Source: Krasilnikovozyma curviuscula
Lineage: Eukaryota; Basidiomycota; Tremellomycetes; Cystofilobasidiales; Mrakiaceae
Assembly (NCBI GenBank): GCA_014825775.1
Contig: MVAQ01000340.1
Span: 1-15,547, forward strand
Length of the DNA: 15,547 bases
Reading direction: 5' to 3'
Of this stretch, positions 1-9,302 are shown in pieces. Numbering within the stretch: the first letter of the stretch is position 1; the number at the start of each line of letters is the position of its first letter. The translations under genes and the position numbers were made by a program. The notes below the pieces were generated by a model. That model saw only the letters and a program-made list of their open reading frames with translations. It made no database searches and was not told the origin of the DNA.

Positions 1-781
1 GAAGTGAAGATGACCGCCATAAAAAAAAAAACTTGCCCATTCATGATTACATCTTCTGTTATAACTTCAAAAAATAAAGATCCGTTTTGTTTGAAGGCTC
101 TCTCGAATGTTCACATCACTGCGACTTGGGGCTAAGCAGCTGAGAAAGAGGAGAATGATGCTTAAGAGATCCCAAGGCTCGATATCAGACCATCTCAAGC
201 AAGAATTCTGTTCTTCATGTTTCTATCACTCGCCCGTTTGATCGTTCGGACTTCGAAGCAAGGGCCTCTTAGCCATCTGCGCTCGCAACAACCTATGCTC
301 AATACAAAGTGAGCTTCATACTTTTTACAGCGTATTTCAGGCTCATGCTGACTGTTTTCATCGTGTTTCCTTGTCCTTGTCCTTACTTGGAAATAAAATT
401 TCCAACTCGAGAATGGGTACCCCTCACCGACTCGCTGATATGAGTTTCATTGATCGACTCCCCCCTAGACAACTTGAGGTTTGACTGGGAATCTGAAGTT
501 AACTCTGTGTGAGTAGTATCGACATTTTACACTGGAATTCAACAGATCCTGATGACAAAACCCCTTCAATTGCAACACCCAGGTTTCCATCTGAGCTGAT
601 CAGAGTTTACTTGCTCTTTCTGTTACAGTGGTGTAGTTGCTCTGGTGGTTGGTGAGAGGTATCAGGCGAGCTTCTGCAGTGTGTAATCAAGGTCTGTTCC
701 CCAATGAGATCATGATTGTTCCTCTGTAATTGGTGCTGACGGAGAGTTTCATATTGTCACTCTGCCGCTTCCTTTGGCAGG
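1..781. other. 5' flanking region, no confident gene
   Basis: No convincing coding model was found here. The sequence has an A-run near 20-30, several GT...AG pairs that look like introns (for example a donor-like site near 509 and acceptor-like AGs near 544 and 629), and a clear acceptor-like CAG ending at 780, two bases before the ATG at 782. The last point suggests a 5'UTR intron for the downstream F-box-like gene. A 31-codon open frame at 217-312 begins with an arginine-rich, acid-free peptide resembling a mitochondrial presequence, but I could not join it in frame to further exons. Confidence 0.4.
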
Positions 782-1840
782 ATGGACTCTCAGATTCGCC
801 CTTCCTCACCACCACCGTATGAGGACATCTCCCTCTCTGATTTGACTCTTAGTGCTGAAGACCCAGCTTGGACTCCAGCTTGCAAGCCGTTGTTAAATGG
901 CCCATCTGAAGCTCATCCGCCACCTCCACCTCAAAATATACCTACCACCCGACCAAATCAATCACCGTCGTCAATTCTCAGCATCCTTCCACCAGAGATT
1001 ATCATCAAAGTACTATCCCTCGTCATTGAACCGTCCTCTGCTGCTGGGGCTGCCATTCTTCCGACATCGAAGTCGTTCAACAAATGGGGGAAAGACTTTC
1101 TGTGGAGGAAGATGGCTATACGTAGTATGGACGGTCTAGAATGTCTGAAGAGGATCTGGGAGGCGCAAAGTGGGTTCCAAGGGAAGTTCGAGAAGGTAGT
1201 TCACCTCAAAATTACGTTCGCTCCGACGTACGACTTCTACCTCAAAATCATCAACCTCCAGCTTATCCACCAAAGATTCACCAACCTCATCGCTTTATCC
1301 CTTTCCGACCGGCTATTGGAGGGTGAACACGGTCTGGTTCTCCCGGAGGACGACGTTCAGCAACAACCCTTACGTGCACTAGTCACTCAGCTCAGACCCA
1401 AGAAACTTGCATGGGACTTCCTCTACATCAGCTTGACCCCCTTCACACCTTCCAACCTTGCGAATACCCCCATACCCTCGGAAACAGAATACTTGATCCA
1501 CGATGTGGAAGAACTCATTGTCAACGAGGCAGATCTCCAGTATTTACTCGACGAACTCGTTAGAGGCCATCATCAGCGCTTCAATCTGATCAGCTTGACA
1601 ATCTGTGAACATCACCAATCAGTAATCGCATCCATTCCACCGTGGCTGCAAGCTACACTTGAGCACGCCTCTTCGTTTCCACGCCTCATCAAGATCACTT
1701 ACGTGCCCCACCATCCGCAGGATCGGGAGAAGTATAGCTCCGAGCTGGAAAAGTTCAAACTGCGACAGGAGAAGCTAGGATTTGAGATCTTGGTGACGGG
1801 GAGATCTGAGGCGGAGGCTGATCGTTGGTATGAGAACTAG
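782..1840 (+). CDS. F-box-like protein, 352 aa
   Basis: This is a single uninterrupted exon from ATG at 782 to TAG at 1838-1840. Residues 1-64 are Pro/Ser-rich and probably disordered (a run of prolines lies near 46-50). Residues 65-112 resemble an F-box: a Leu-Pro-Pro-Glu-Ile core at 69-73, then hydrophobic helices, Ser/Lys positions near 96-98 and a Phe-Leu-Trp at 106-108 like the end of many fungal F-boxes. The rest (about 115-335) has scattered Leu/Ile-rich segments without obvious repeats, as in the degenerate LRR-like C-terminal regions of many basidiomycete F-box proteins. F-box proteins are substrate receptors of SCF ubiquitin ligases and bind Skp1 through this motif. That role is inferred from the family, and the substrate is unknown. 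The start is the first in-frame ATG after an acceptor-like CAG. The gene is intronless, unlike most neighbours, and shows no breaks. Confidence 0.72.
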   Translation: MDSQIRPSSPPPYEDISLSDLTLSAEDPAWTPACKPLLNGPSEAHPPPPPQNIPTTRPNQSPSSILSILPPEIIIKVLSLVIEPSSAAGAAILPTSKSFNKWGKDFLWRKMAIRSMDGLECLKRIWEAQSGFQGKFEKVVHLKITFAPTYDFYLKIINLQLIHQRFTNLIALSLSDRLLEGEHGLVLPEDDVQQQPLRALVTQLRPKKLAWDFLYISLTPFTPSNLANTPIPSETEYLIHDVEELIVNEADLQYLLDELVRGHHQRFNLISLTICEHHQSVIASIPPWLQATLEHASSFPRLIKITYVPHHPQDREKYSSELEKFKLRQEKLGFEILVTGRSEAEADRWYEN

Positions 1841-2315
1841 AACGAGAGCGACAATCCAGACATCACTGAGCTTGGATTACCGTAACTTGGTAACTAAGCG
1901 GGTTTCTCTCGTTTGTACAACCGACCGATTTCAGAACGTCCGTTGGTGGGCCCACTCGCATTAAGTGCTCAAAGTATCTTCAAGCCAATATAATCCTAGT
2001 ACTATGAACCTTCTTGTCCAAAGAATACGCCGATCACAACACGCCAGAAGTCACCCATCCCACCCATCTCATCTCTCCGAGCATTACGCCCCCATCATCA
2101 CCATAGCATCTTCTACCATAGCGACACTCCCTCTTCTCAGTGCAAAGCAAGTGCTAAGTTAGCTAAGTAACGCAGGGGTGACACCCATTTCCACAGACCA
2201 CCTTGCTTTCCATGCGCAGACCCGTCGGAGTTGTGATGATGAAACGAACAGGAGACCCACTTTTCTTGTACCAATTGGTCACTGGCTGTTGACCACAACC
2301 ATCGTTTCAGAGGCC
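1841..2315. promoter_or_regulatory. Intergenic region upstream of the PH-like gene
   Basis: These 475 bases separate the F-box-like gene from the next ATG and must hold the 3' end of the former and the promoter of the latter. The stretch at about 2040-2145 is strikingly C/T-rich (CCCATCC/CATCTC-like runs), as is common in fungal promoters near transcription starts. Short open frames here have no recognisable product. No specific regulator site can be named. Confidence 0.4.
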
Positions 2316-5300
2316 ATGCCTGTCAACAAGCAGGTCCTCCGGGAGAAGGAGGCCGTAGTGAGGTTTGTCCCGCTCGATCGCTGGTGAGATACTGCTTGCT
2401 GTCTGCTGCTTGTTTTGCGTTTTCCTTCCCACTGAGCTCGGAGCTCCCGGTGCCTCGCTTTCTTCTTATCAGGATGAGAACGACTTATTCCACCTCTCAA
2501 ACGGTGTGTTCTCTTGCTTCCCTGTTTCCTGCAGCAGATCCGCTCACTGTTTGTTGTGTTGTTTGTTGGACTCTCAGCTCGACGAGGTCCTTGCTTCGTT
2601 CTTGATGAAGCTAGAAGTCAACCACACTGTGTCTTCGCATTGTTCCCAAGACAAAGTGTTCACATGTATTGGAGATTCTGTTGTCTCCAGCACGCGGCCT
2701 ACGAAGCTATCAGCACCGTGAGTCTGTTTCTACAGCTGTTGATTGCTGCGGCGGTTGGCTTGCGATCTAAACCAATCGCATGTGGCTTTGCGAATCTTAG
2801 AGCATCACCCAAACTTTCTCCATTCCCAAAAACCCTCTCATCATCTCGTCCCAGGGAACAGCTGCAGCCAAACCGTCAGAACCCCCACCGATCATCAGAG
2901 TCACTATCTACCGATGGCAGTGATTTAAACCCTAATCAACCATCTCTAGGCGGTCGATTCAGAAGCAGCTCCTTCGCAGAACTCACCATTTCCGTCTCGA
3001 ATATCCCGAACATACAGTCTCAAAACGCTTCTTTAACGTCCATCCTCAATCTACCTTCCTCCACAGTCGAGGATCCCAGTAAATCTCCTAGTTCCAACTC
3101 CGTTCCAACCACCTCTGTAACGCAATCCAGCAGCCAGGACGCTATACCACAGCTTCTATCATTATCAAAACCATGGCCAGCTAAAAGTAGCAGACCAAAG
3201 ACTGCTCCCGTCAGTTCTGGGTCCGAGCATGGGTTTGCGAGTGGGAACTCATGGCAACATGGCTTAGTGCAGCCTGGATCGTCAGTGGATGAGAAGGTCG
3301 TCGCTGGGTACAGACTTTTGAGGTCCTCTGTTGTACGTATCACTTGGCCCTGGTGTCAACGCGTGTGTTCTCATCTGCCAAGATGAAGTGGTCCTTACTT
3401 TATTACATCTTTTTCGCTAGGGCTGTTTTGTCGACTCTCACAACTTAGCGCAGATCAATTCTGGGGAGCTTCTGGAGATCCACTCTACTGTCGGTCTCTC
3501 TCATCACTTCTCCTATTAAATTTTTCACAAAACTCTAATTTATGGCTCTTGACTTCTTATCTTATCTTTTTAATTTCTCAGGAAGCGCACTCTCCTCTAC
3601 CCCTGGACAACGATCAGTATATTCAACCTTTCCTTGGCGCCGAAGTCATGATGTTTACCACAAAACAGGAAGATGGTCCTTTGAAAGATGAGAAAGTACA
3701 ATTTCAGAAATGTTTCCTTCGATTGCATCAGGCTGGCGGGGGTGGATCCTTAACGTTTTGGCCAGGTGGAATTTCCAAGAGTTTCGTGAGTCCAATCAAT
3801 TTTGCGTGTGTGTGTGATTTAAAGACTTGAATGGCTCATTAAATTATTGTTGTGATTTTGATTCAGGTACCGCCGCTTCACAATCTCGTCTTTCACATCC
3901 ACTCTATCATCGCGGTCCAGGAAACTTTATCCCCCGTCAGCAGTGTCGGTGTCGGCGGTGTACACCTGCATACCAAAGCAATCCACATTATCATTTACTC
4001 TTCTCAATATATGACAGTCTCTACCGGCACTAATATCCTTCGCACTCCCACGCACTTGTACATCCGCACCTTCAACGAAACAACACACACTTCGTTACTG
4101 AGCGCCATCACAAATTTTTACAGGATGTCACGACCCAGTAAATCCATCATACAGCCTGTATTTTCTAGTCTGTCTTGGTACGACTTCAGAAAAGCGCTGA
4201 TGTATACTGCGAATGCTGCAGGTCTAAGAACGCCATACATCAGCCACGCCTTCGGTCTTAGTTCTCAACATCAACTGACTTTCGACATCCTTGAATGGAG
4301 CAACTTTGTCTTCGCCCCCATTCACGAATTAGAACGTGGTCGTCTCCTTTCTCAATCGCCGGTAACGAGTAGACTGCCAGTTCGAGCAAAGCTACCGGAG
4401 GAGTTTGCTGCTGTGGGAGGTGTGTCAGACGAGGACGAGGGCGTCCCAGAAGTTAAGAGGTCGAAGTCTGCCCTGTCTGCTGGAAGAAAAGCTATCGATC
4501 ATTTCAAAAAGACTGATAGTGGAGAGATTCCACTTGGTCGTACTGCTTTAGAGGTTGATGTTGGAAAAGGAGCAGGAGCAGGAGCTGAAATTGCAGATGA
4601 AGGACCGTGGCAGGATTTGGGTGTCGTTGAAATTGCTCCAGGAACAGATTTTCTGGAAGTTGCCAGTGCTGGTGCAAAAGCGACGACATCGACCCTGACT
4701 GAGCAATTACCGGCGATGGGTTCAGGACATCAGCTATTCACACCAGTTGGGACCCCTTCAACACTTCAGTCATCACCTTGGTCAGATTTACCATCCTCTA
4801 TTCACCACCCATATTCAGTTTTAACTTCAACGGCTCTTTCTCATCAATCTTGGTCTCCCGCATCGCTTAAATATGGTCGGTCGATCGGGCATTCCTCACC
4901 TGTCTTGGCTCCCGCTCGTCACTCCTTGCCAATCGATATTCCCGCCCATCACGAATTACCATATGGTCAAACACGTCTAGTTTCCGAGAGGCAGTCTACA
5001 AAGGATCTTATATCTTCCAGTAAAACACCGCCAGCCACACCAAAAAATACAACAAGATCTCTCCACGAACAGTCGTCGTCTCTTCCTTCCAGCAACGCAG
5101 TATCATCATCGCCTATTTCGTCAAATAATCATTCAATTCCGGGAAGTCCAACATCAAATCCTATCAGCATGAATTACTCCCGACCCTCACCGACGTCCGC
5201 TGTGAATCGCCGTCTCCCCGGAACTCTCACAGCAACTTCGAGCTCACTTGGGACCCTCAGCAACACGACTTGGTACGGCCTGGGCTTAGGTCTTGAGATG

Positions 5301-5498
5301 CCTTCGGCACCTCCGTCGCACCATACAGTCTCCACAACTGCTTTTCCTTTCTCCACATCAACGACAACGGCTAGCTTAACTAAGGATCCAGTATCAGCAA
5401 ACGAAGCGATGCTTTCTGACTGGAATGCAACAATCAGAATTGGGAGGACTGCTGGCGAGAAAAGATCTCTTGGGTTCATTGGGAGTGAAGATGAATGA
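2316..5498 (+). CDS. Probable PH-domain protein with N-terminal ubiquitin/RA-like segments, 891 aa
   Basis: Reconstructed exons are 2316-2383, 2473-2503, 2578-2717, 2801-3332, 3421-3489, 3582-3785 and 3867-5498. All phases agree, giving 892 codons including TGA. The start is the first ATG in its frame. Residues about 12-45 (hydrophobic strand, turn, strand, then a Leu-rich helix) and about 242-280 (ending Gly-Glu-Leu-Leu-Glu-Ile) look like the two ends of a ubiquitin or Ras-association fold, separated by a Ser/Pro-rich insert. Residues about 300-434 read as a PH domain: an early basic/aromatic strand (Phe321 to Leu328), a Gly4 loop, a Ser-Leu-Thr-Phe-Trp strand at 336-340, and a last strand plus helix at 412-434. 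Residues about 470-891 are low-complexity Ser/Thr/Pro-rich with many Ser-Pro sites, probably a phosphorylated disordered tail. PH domains bind phosphoinositides or proteins at membranes. I do not recognise the orthologue. Exon 5 ends at an unusual GTCGGT donor. The terminal exon is the most secure part. Confidence 0.68.
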
Positions 5499-5708
5499 CA
5501 TTAGTATTTCGCGATCAGGAATAATTGCTTTCGGGCCACAAAGTAATGAACTTTTTGGAATGTATAGACAGATGCAATGTATGTTGTGGGTAAACTGGGA
5601 TGGAAGACTGTCTAGTATCGACCTGGGCCATTGTCGCCGTCGACGAATTGCATCTGGAAACGAGACTAGAGGTCAAAAGAGGCATTCGAAAACCGAGGGA
5701 GCGGAAAA
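5499..5708. other. Convergent 3' intergenic space
   Basis: These 210 bases lie between the TGA of the PH-like gene and the TAA of TDP1 on the opposite strand. They must hold both 3'UTRs and polyadenylation sites, which probably overlap. Frames on both strands are open here, but they look like read-through of the two genes' ends rather than an extra gene. Confidence 0.5.
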
Positions 5709-8700
5709 TTAACTGACCCAAGGTTTATCAGAATCACGATACTTCCTTGGCGGTCGTACCCACGATGCGATTTGAGTTGCCTCAGTATCTGGGTCAGATC
5801 CGAGAGGCTAAAGTATAATTGATTCGTCATGATCTTTTGAGAGATTTTTACGTTGACCCGAACTTACAAAAATGAACCCAAGCTCGTAGTTGGTGATCTG
5901 TTACAAAATAAAAATTAAAAATTGTGTCATCAAGGATATCTCGGGATGAGAACTTCAGCCGAGAACTCACAGTGATCTTAGGAACAGAGCCCGCTTTCTT
6001 TGGTAGAGACAGCCTTCCCCACGCAGCTCCACTGAAATTTGCCGACCCTTAAATGTAAGTGACGTTAAAATTGTATGGATAACTTCTGATTTGAAGAGGG
6101 AATGGCTCACCGGTGTAAATCCATCCCCCGGCCTTAAGCTTCTTCTCCATGGGTATCCCAATTTCTTTCCCGTCATCTTCAGCGTCTGTTTCCGACTTAT
6201 CAATGGCCTGAGCATAAGGTGAGTTCGACGTTTTCTTGTGGGATGCGGTGGAGGAGGATGGGAAAAACAGCTTCGACGAGGAAGCTGTTGGGTCCGAGCC
6301 TCTCACAAACGTAGCGATGAACATTTTCACGTGCTGTAACACGGGTCCTCTCTGGAAAAAGCAAATAAAAATAGAATCATTTCGCTCTTGGAAGAGAAAG
6401 AAAAGAAATTTTCTAACCTTAGACACAGAATCATAGAACAGCGGTCTTTTCTCCAGCGCAAACATCTCTCCCTGGCAAAACATCGTCCCACCCCCTGGCC
6501 TTCCAAGCTTACTCTCATCAACTGTTCTCAGGGATGGAAAGAGAACTTTGACTGGCGGCCACGGTCCGTTGTTAGAAGACATTGGTGTGCCTTTCCCAAG
6601 CCATGTACGAGGATCGCGACCGAAGCAAGAGTTGTAAAACTCTTTCATCCAAGAAAAAGTGTAGTTTCCAAGGGAAGATGACTGGATAGTAGTGTAGCAT
6701 CAGCTTAGGTTAAAGGAACTCCTCGAGCACAAAGAGAAAATTGTACCTGTCCTTCGACATTGACAACGAATCCCTCCGGTGGAGACCAGCCCTCTTCTCT
6801 GATGACATCAGCTAATCTAGTATGTCCGACTTTGTTGATGGCGTTCCATCCTTCATGAACTCCAGCGTACGAAGCGACAATTTTGATTCTGGCTTTGGAG
6901 AGATCCCATTTTGAGAAGTCCGCTAGCGAGGTGAAGGGAAGGGGTACTGATGATGCTCCTGATGCTAGTTTGAGAGTTTTCTGGACACCCAGAGCCTATC
7001 CCAATAGTCCAATCTGTATTGGCTGCAGAATTGGACGCGTTAATTGAGAAAAAAACTCACTGTGAGGATGCTTCTCCATTGAATCTCAAAATCATTTTGA
7101 GGTTCCGAACCAACACCAAAAGCACCTAGCCCTAAGGGAAAGTCCTGAATGAACACCATGTTCTCGATCTGGTCCCAGTCATAGGAGACGAAGTTCCCAG
7201 ACGTGATACAGATTCGTAGGTAATCATCGTTTCCTTCACGATTTTTGTGGAACAGCTTGAAAAAGGACAAGAACTTAGAAGCTTTTTCGGAGGGTAAAGA
7301 AACAGTGAGCTCAGATATTCACCAGCAGAAACTTCATGTGCATTGTCCCTCTCTCGCTGCTAAACTCAGGATAACGACTCCACCACCCAGGTAAAACGTC
7401 CTCAAACCGACTTTGATTACGAATTTCTTTGTTGTGTGGATGACCAATGAGAATGACGCTGGTCTTCTGGGTGAAGAACGTGCACAACCACTCGGGTTCG
7501 ATGGCGTAGGTCGCAATGACGGCCTGTGATATCGTACTGGGCTAAACCGCAAATAAAAAAGGAAATATATCAGTTTGGCGTATGAGCAGATGAAGATGGT
7601 GAAATCAAGTACCGGTCCAACAACGTCTTTGAAGCTGAAGACCTTGCCTTCCTTTTCCTTCGGAATCAACGAGTTACTCGTCATCCTCATCTCCCCGTCC
7701 CAATACCTAATCTTTTCTAGGTTCTTTTTCTCCTCCAAAGCGTCCTTCTCTTTCCCCTTCCCGTTTAAGGTCTGGCCGGACCGCTGTTGCTGACCCTGCT
7801 CGGCTTCCTCGCGGTCGAGATCACCAATGGTCCTCATCCTGTTTAGCCCAGCAATACCAGCACTGCCTACATTCGACGGAAATATTTTGGGTCTCTTTGA
7901 CGTCGTGGAAATGGAGTCTGAGTCGGAATCACCGCATTCAGCAGCAAGGCGGCGTTTGAGTCGCTCCTGTCGTTCGCGCTCCATTGCTTGACGGTCTATC
8001 CCGGCGAGGCCGTTCAATGCTGCCATCGGTGCAGGTACTGCCTGTTCTACTATGGGTAGTGGTAAAAGTGAAGATATCGAGGATGATGGAGCTTGTTCGT
8101 TTGCTGACACTGGGGTCCGAGATTGTGGTGGAAGTGAAGCTGCTGAGGTGGAAGGGGCCGACTCTGATAAAAGCATCTGCGCAGAAGCGAGAGCTGGTTC
8201 AATTTCGGTTTTTATTAGAGTTGACGAGCCTGTACTGGCTGGTCTGTTGTTGGCGTTGTCTAACTTGGACTCTTTGATGGCCTTTTCAATATTTTTGTGG
8301 AACTCTTCTTCTGCTTCAGAGTCAGTCGCATCGTCGTCCCTAGGAGTTTCTGGTCGGAGGGAAGCTTCTAATGCTCTGAGAATGGGATTGTAGTCAGTAG
8401 ATGCTGTTAAGAAGTCACAACGAGATATAATATTACCTTGTCATTTCCTCATCTTCGTCGCCATTGACTTGTTCTCTTCGAGGACGACTGGACTCCATCC
8501 TCGATAATTCTATAGCTCTATCGGAAAGAAAAAATAGCTTAGGGATAGATATTAGATCGTATGAACCAGCCCTTAATGTGCACTCACCTCATCAAATCCG
8601 CATCCATTTCGTCGATTGGATCTGCTGCACCAGAGCGTCTTTGGTCGTCCAACAAAGCATCGACATCAATTACATCGTAGCTATTCTGTTCTCTTGATGA

Positions 8701-8836
8701 TATATTTCTGTCAATCTCAGCTTGGATAGAGAGGGCGAGTGCTCTGAGATCAGAAAATGCCTGGTTAGCTTCTCCAAGCCGAAACATCGACGAGCATTCT
8801 TTACCTCTCTAGCTGCCTTTGCTCTTCATCTGCCAT
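5709..8836 (-). CDS. TDP1: Tyrosyl-DNA phosphodiesterase with four N-terminal UIMs, 801 aa
   Basis: Tdp1 is a nuclear phospholipase-D-superfamily enzyme that removes topoisomerase I peptides and other 3' blocks from DNA ends. Twelve exons (minus strand): 8836-8805, 8743-8588, 8517-8437, 8375-7613, 7541-7323, 7255-7061, 6995-6747, 6681-6418, 6351-6111, 6047-5971, 5897-5868, 5807-5709. All phases agree (802 codons with TAA) and introns are 60-73 bases. Half-site 1 is His412-x-Lys414 with Asn438 and Gln446. Half-site 2 is His660-x-Lys662 with Asn737 (Ser-Ala-Asn, then Ala-Ala-Trp-Gly at 741-744) and Glu764 in Tyr-Glu-Leu-Gly. The Ser-Ser-Leu-Gly segment at 567-570 matches the family's conserved linker. 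So all expected catalytic residues are present. Residues about 3-18, 55-70, 84-99 and 110-128 form UIMs with the Ala-x-x-x-Ser core (Ala12/Ser16, Ala64/Ser68, Ala91/Ser95, Ala122/Ser126). Residues 130-330 are Ser-rich and basic, a probable disordered linker. His660 to Asn737 spans 77 residues, far more than the roughly 23 in human TDP1, because of a Ser/Lys/Asp-rich insert. The start ATG opens UIM 1. Confidence 0.95.
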
Positions 8837-9302
8837 CTTATCATCCCCTTAGTGACCTGACGCTTCGTTTGTCCAGATTATAGTCCACAAAATGAGGCTT
8901 TGAAGGTCGCAAGCAGTGGAGAGGCAGAACGCAGCTCGAACTGGATTCAAACCACGACTTTGCTTTAGAAAATAAATTATTGGCATTTAGCATTTCTTAC
9001 TGTTCTACAGTAACCGGCCCCTAATTAGCTCCAAATAGAGAAATCCTGTTTCTGGTATCTCTCGAATTCTAGCAACTGCTTTGTAGGTTGTACTACCGCT
9101 CGTTTTGCCAATGTGCCAGGATCTCGACAGCTGATTAGAACACTCTTCTCTATCAAATCCAATCATAACATACAAAAGTGTATCACTCTCTTGTGACCTC
9201 TTTTCACTTCCGAATATGTATGTCTGCAAACTTTACTGTCATTTCTGCCCTGCTTTCAATTGCTCACACGGTACTTAACCCACTCTAGTCCATTTCATCA
9301 CC
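8837..9302. promoter_or_regulatory. Divergent promoter region between TDP1 and the MYND gene
   Basis: These 466 bases separate two start codons that point away from each other, so the region should carry both promoters and 5'UTRs. The minus strand has a 74-codon open frame at 9005-9229, but it uses a non-ATG/weak context and has no recognisable motif, so I do not call it a gene. The right edge, just before the MYND start, is C/T-rich. No specific operator-like site can be identified. Confidence 0.5.

Noticed and set aside
2365..2721. 118-codon plus-strand frame
   Set aside because: Only its 2578-2717 part fits a phased exon of the PH-like gene. The upstream part lies in introns and the other frame is used at 2473-2503.
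5174..5479. 101-codon minus-strand frame
   Set aside because: It is antisense to the Ser/Thr-rich terminal exon of the PH-like gene and has no motif.
8925..8965. tRNA B-box-like sequence (GTTTGAATC on the minus strand)
   Set aside because: The flanking bases do not form a T-arm stem, and no A box or acceptor stem was found.
9005..9229. 74-codon minus-strand frame between TDP1 and the MYND gene
   Set aside because: No motif was found, and it lies in what must be the shared promoter region. It does not splice in phase to TDP1 exon 1, which has its own good ATG.
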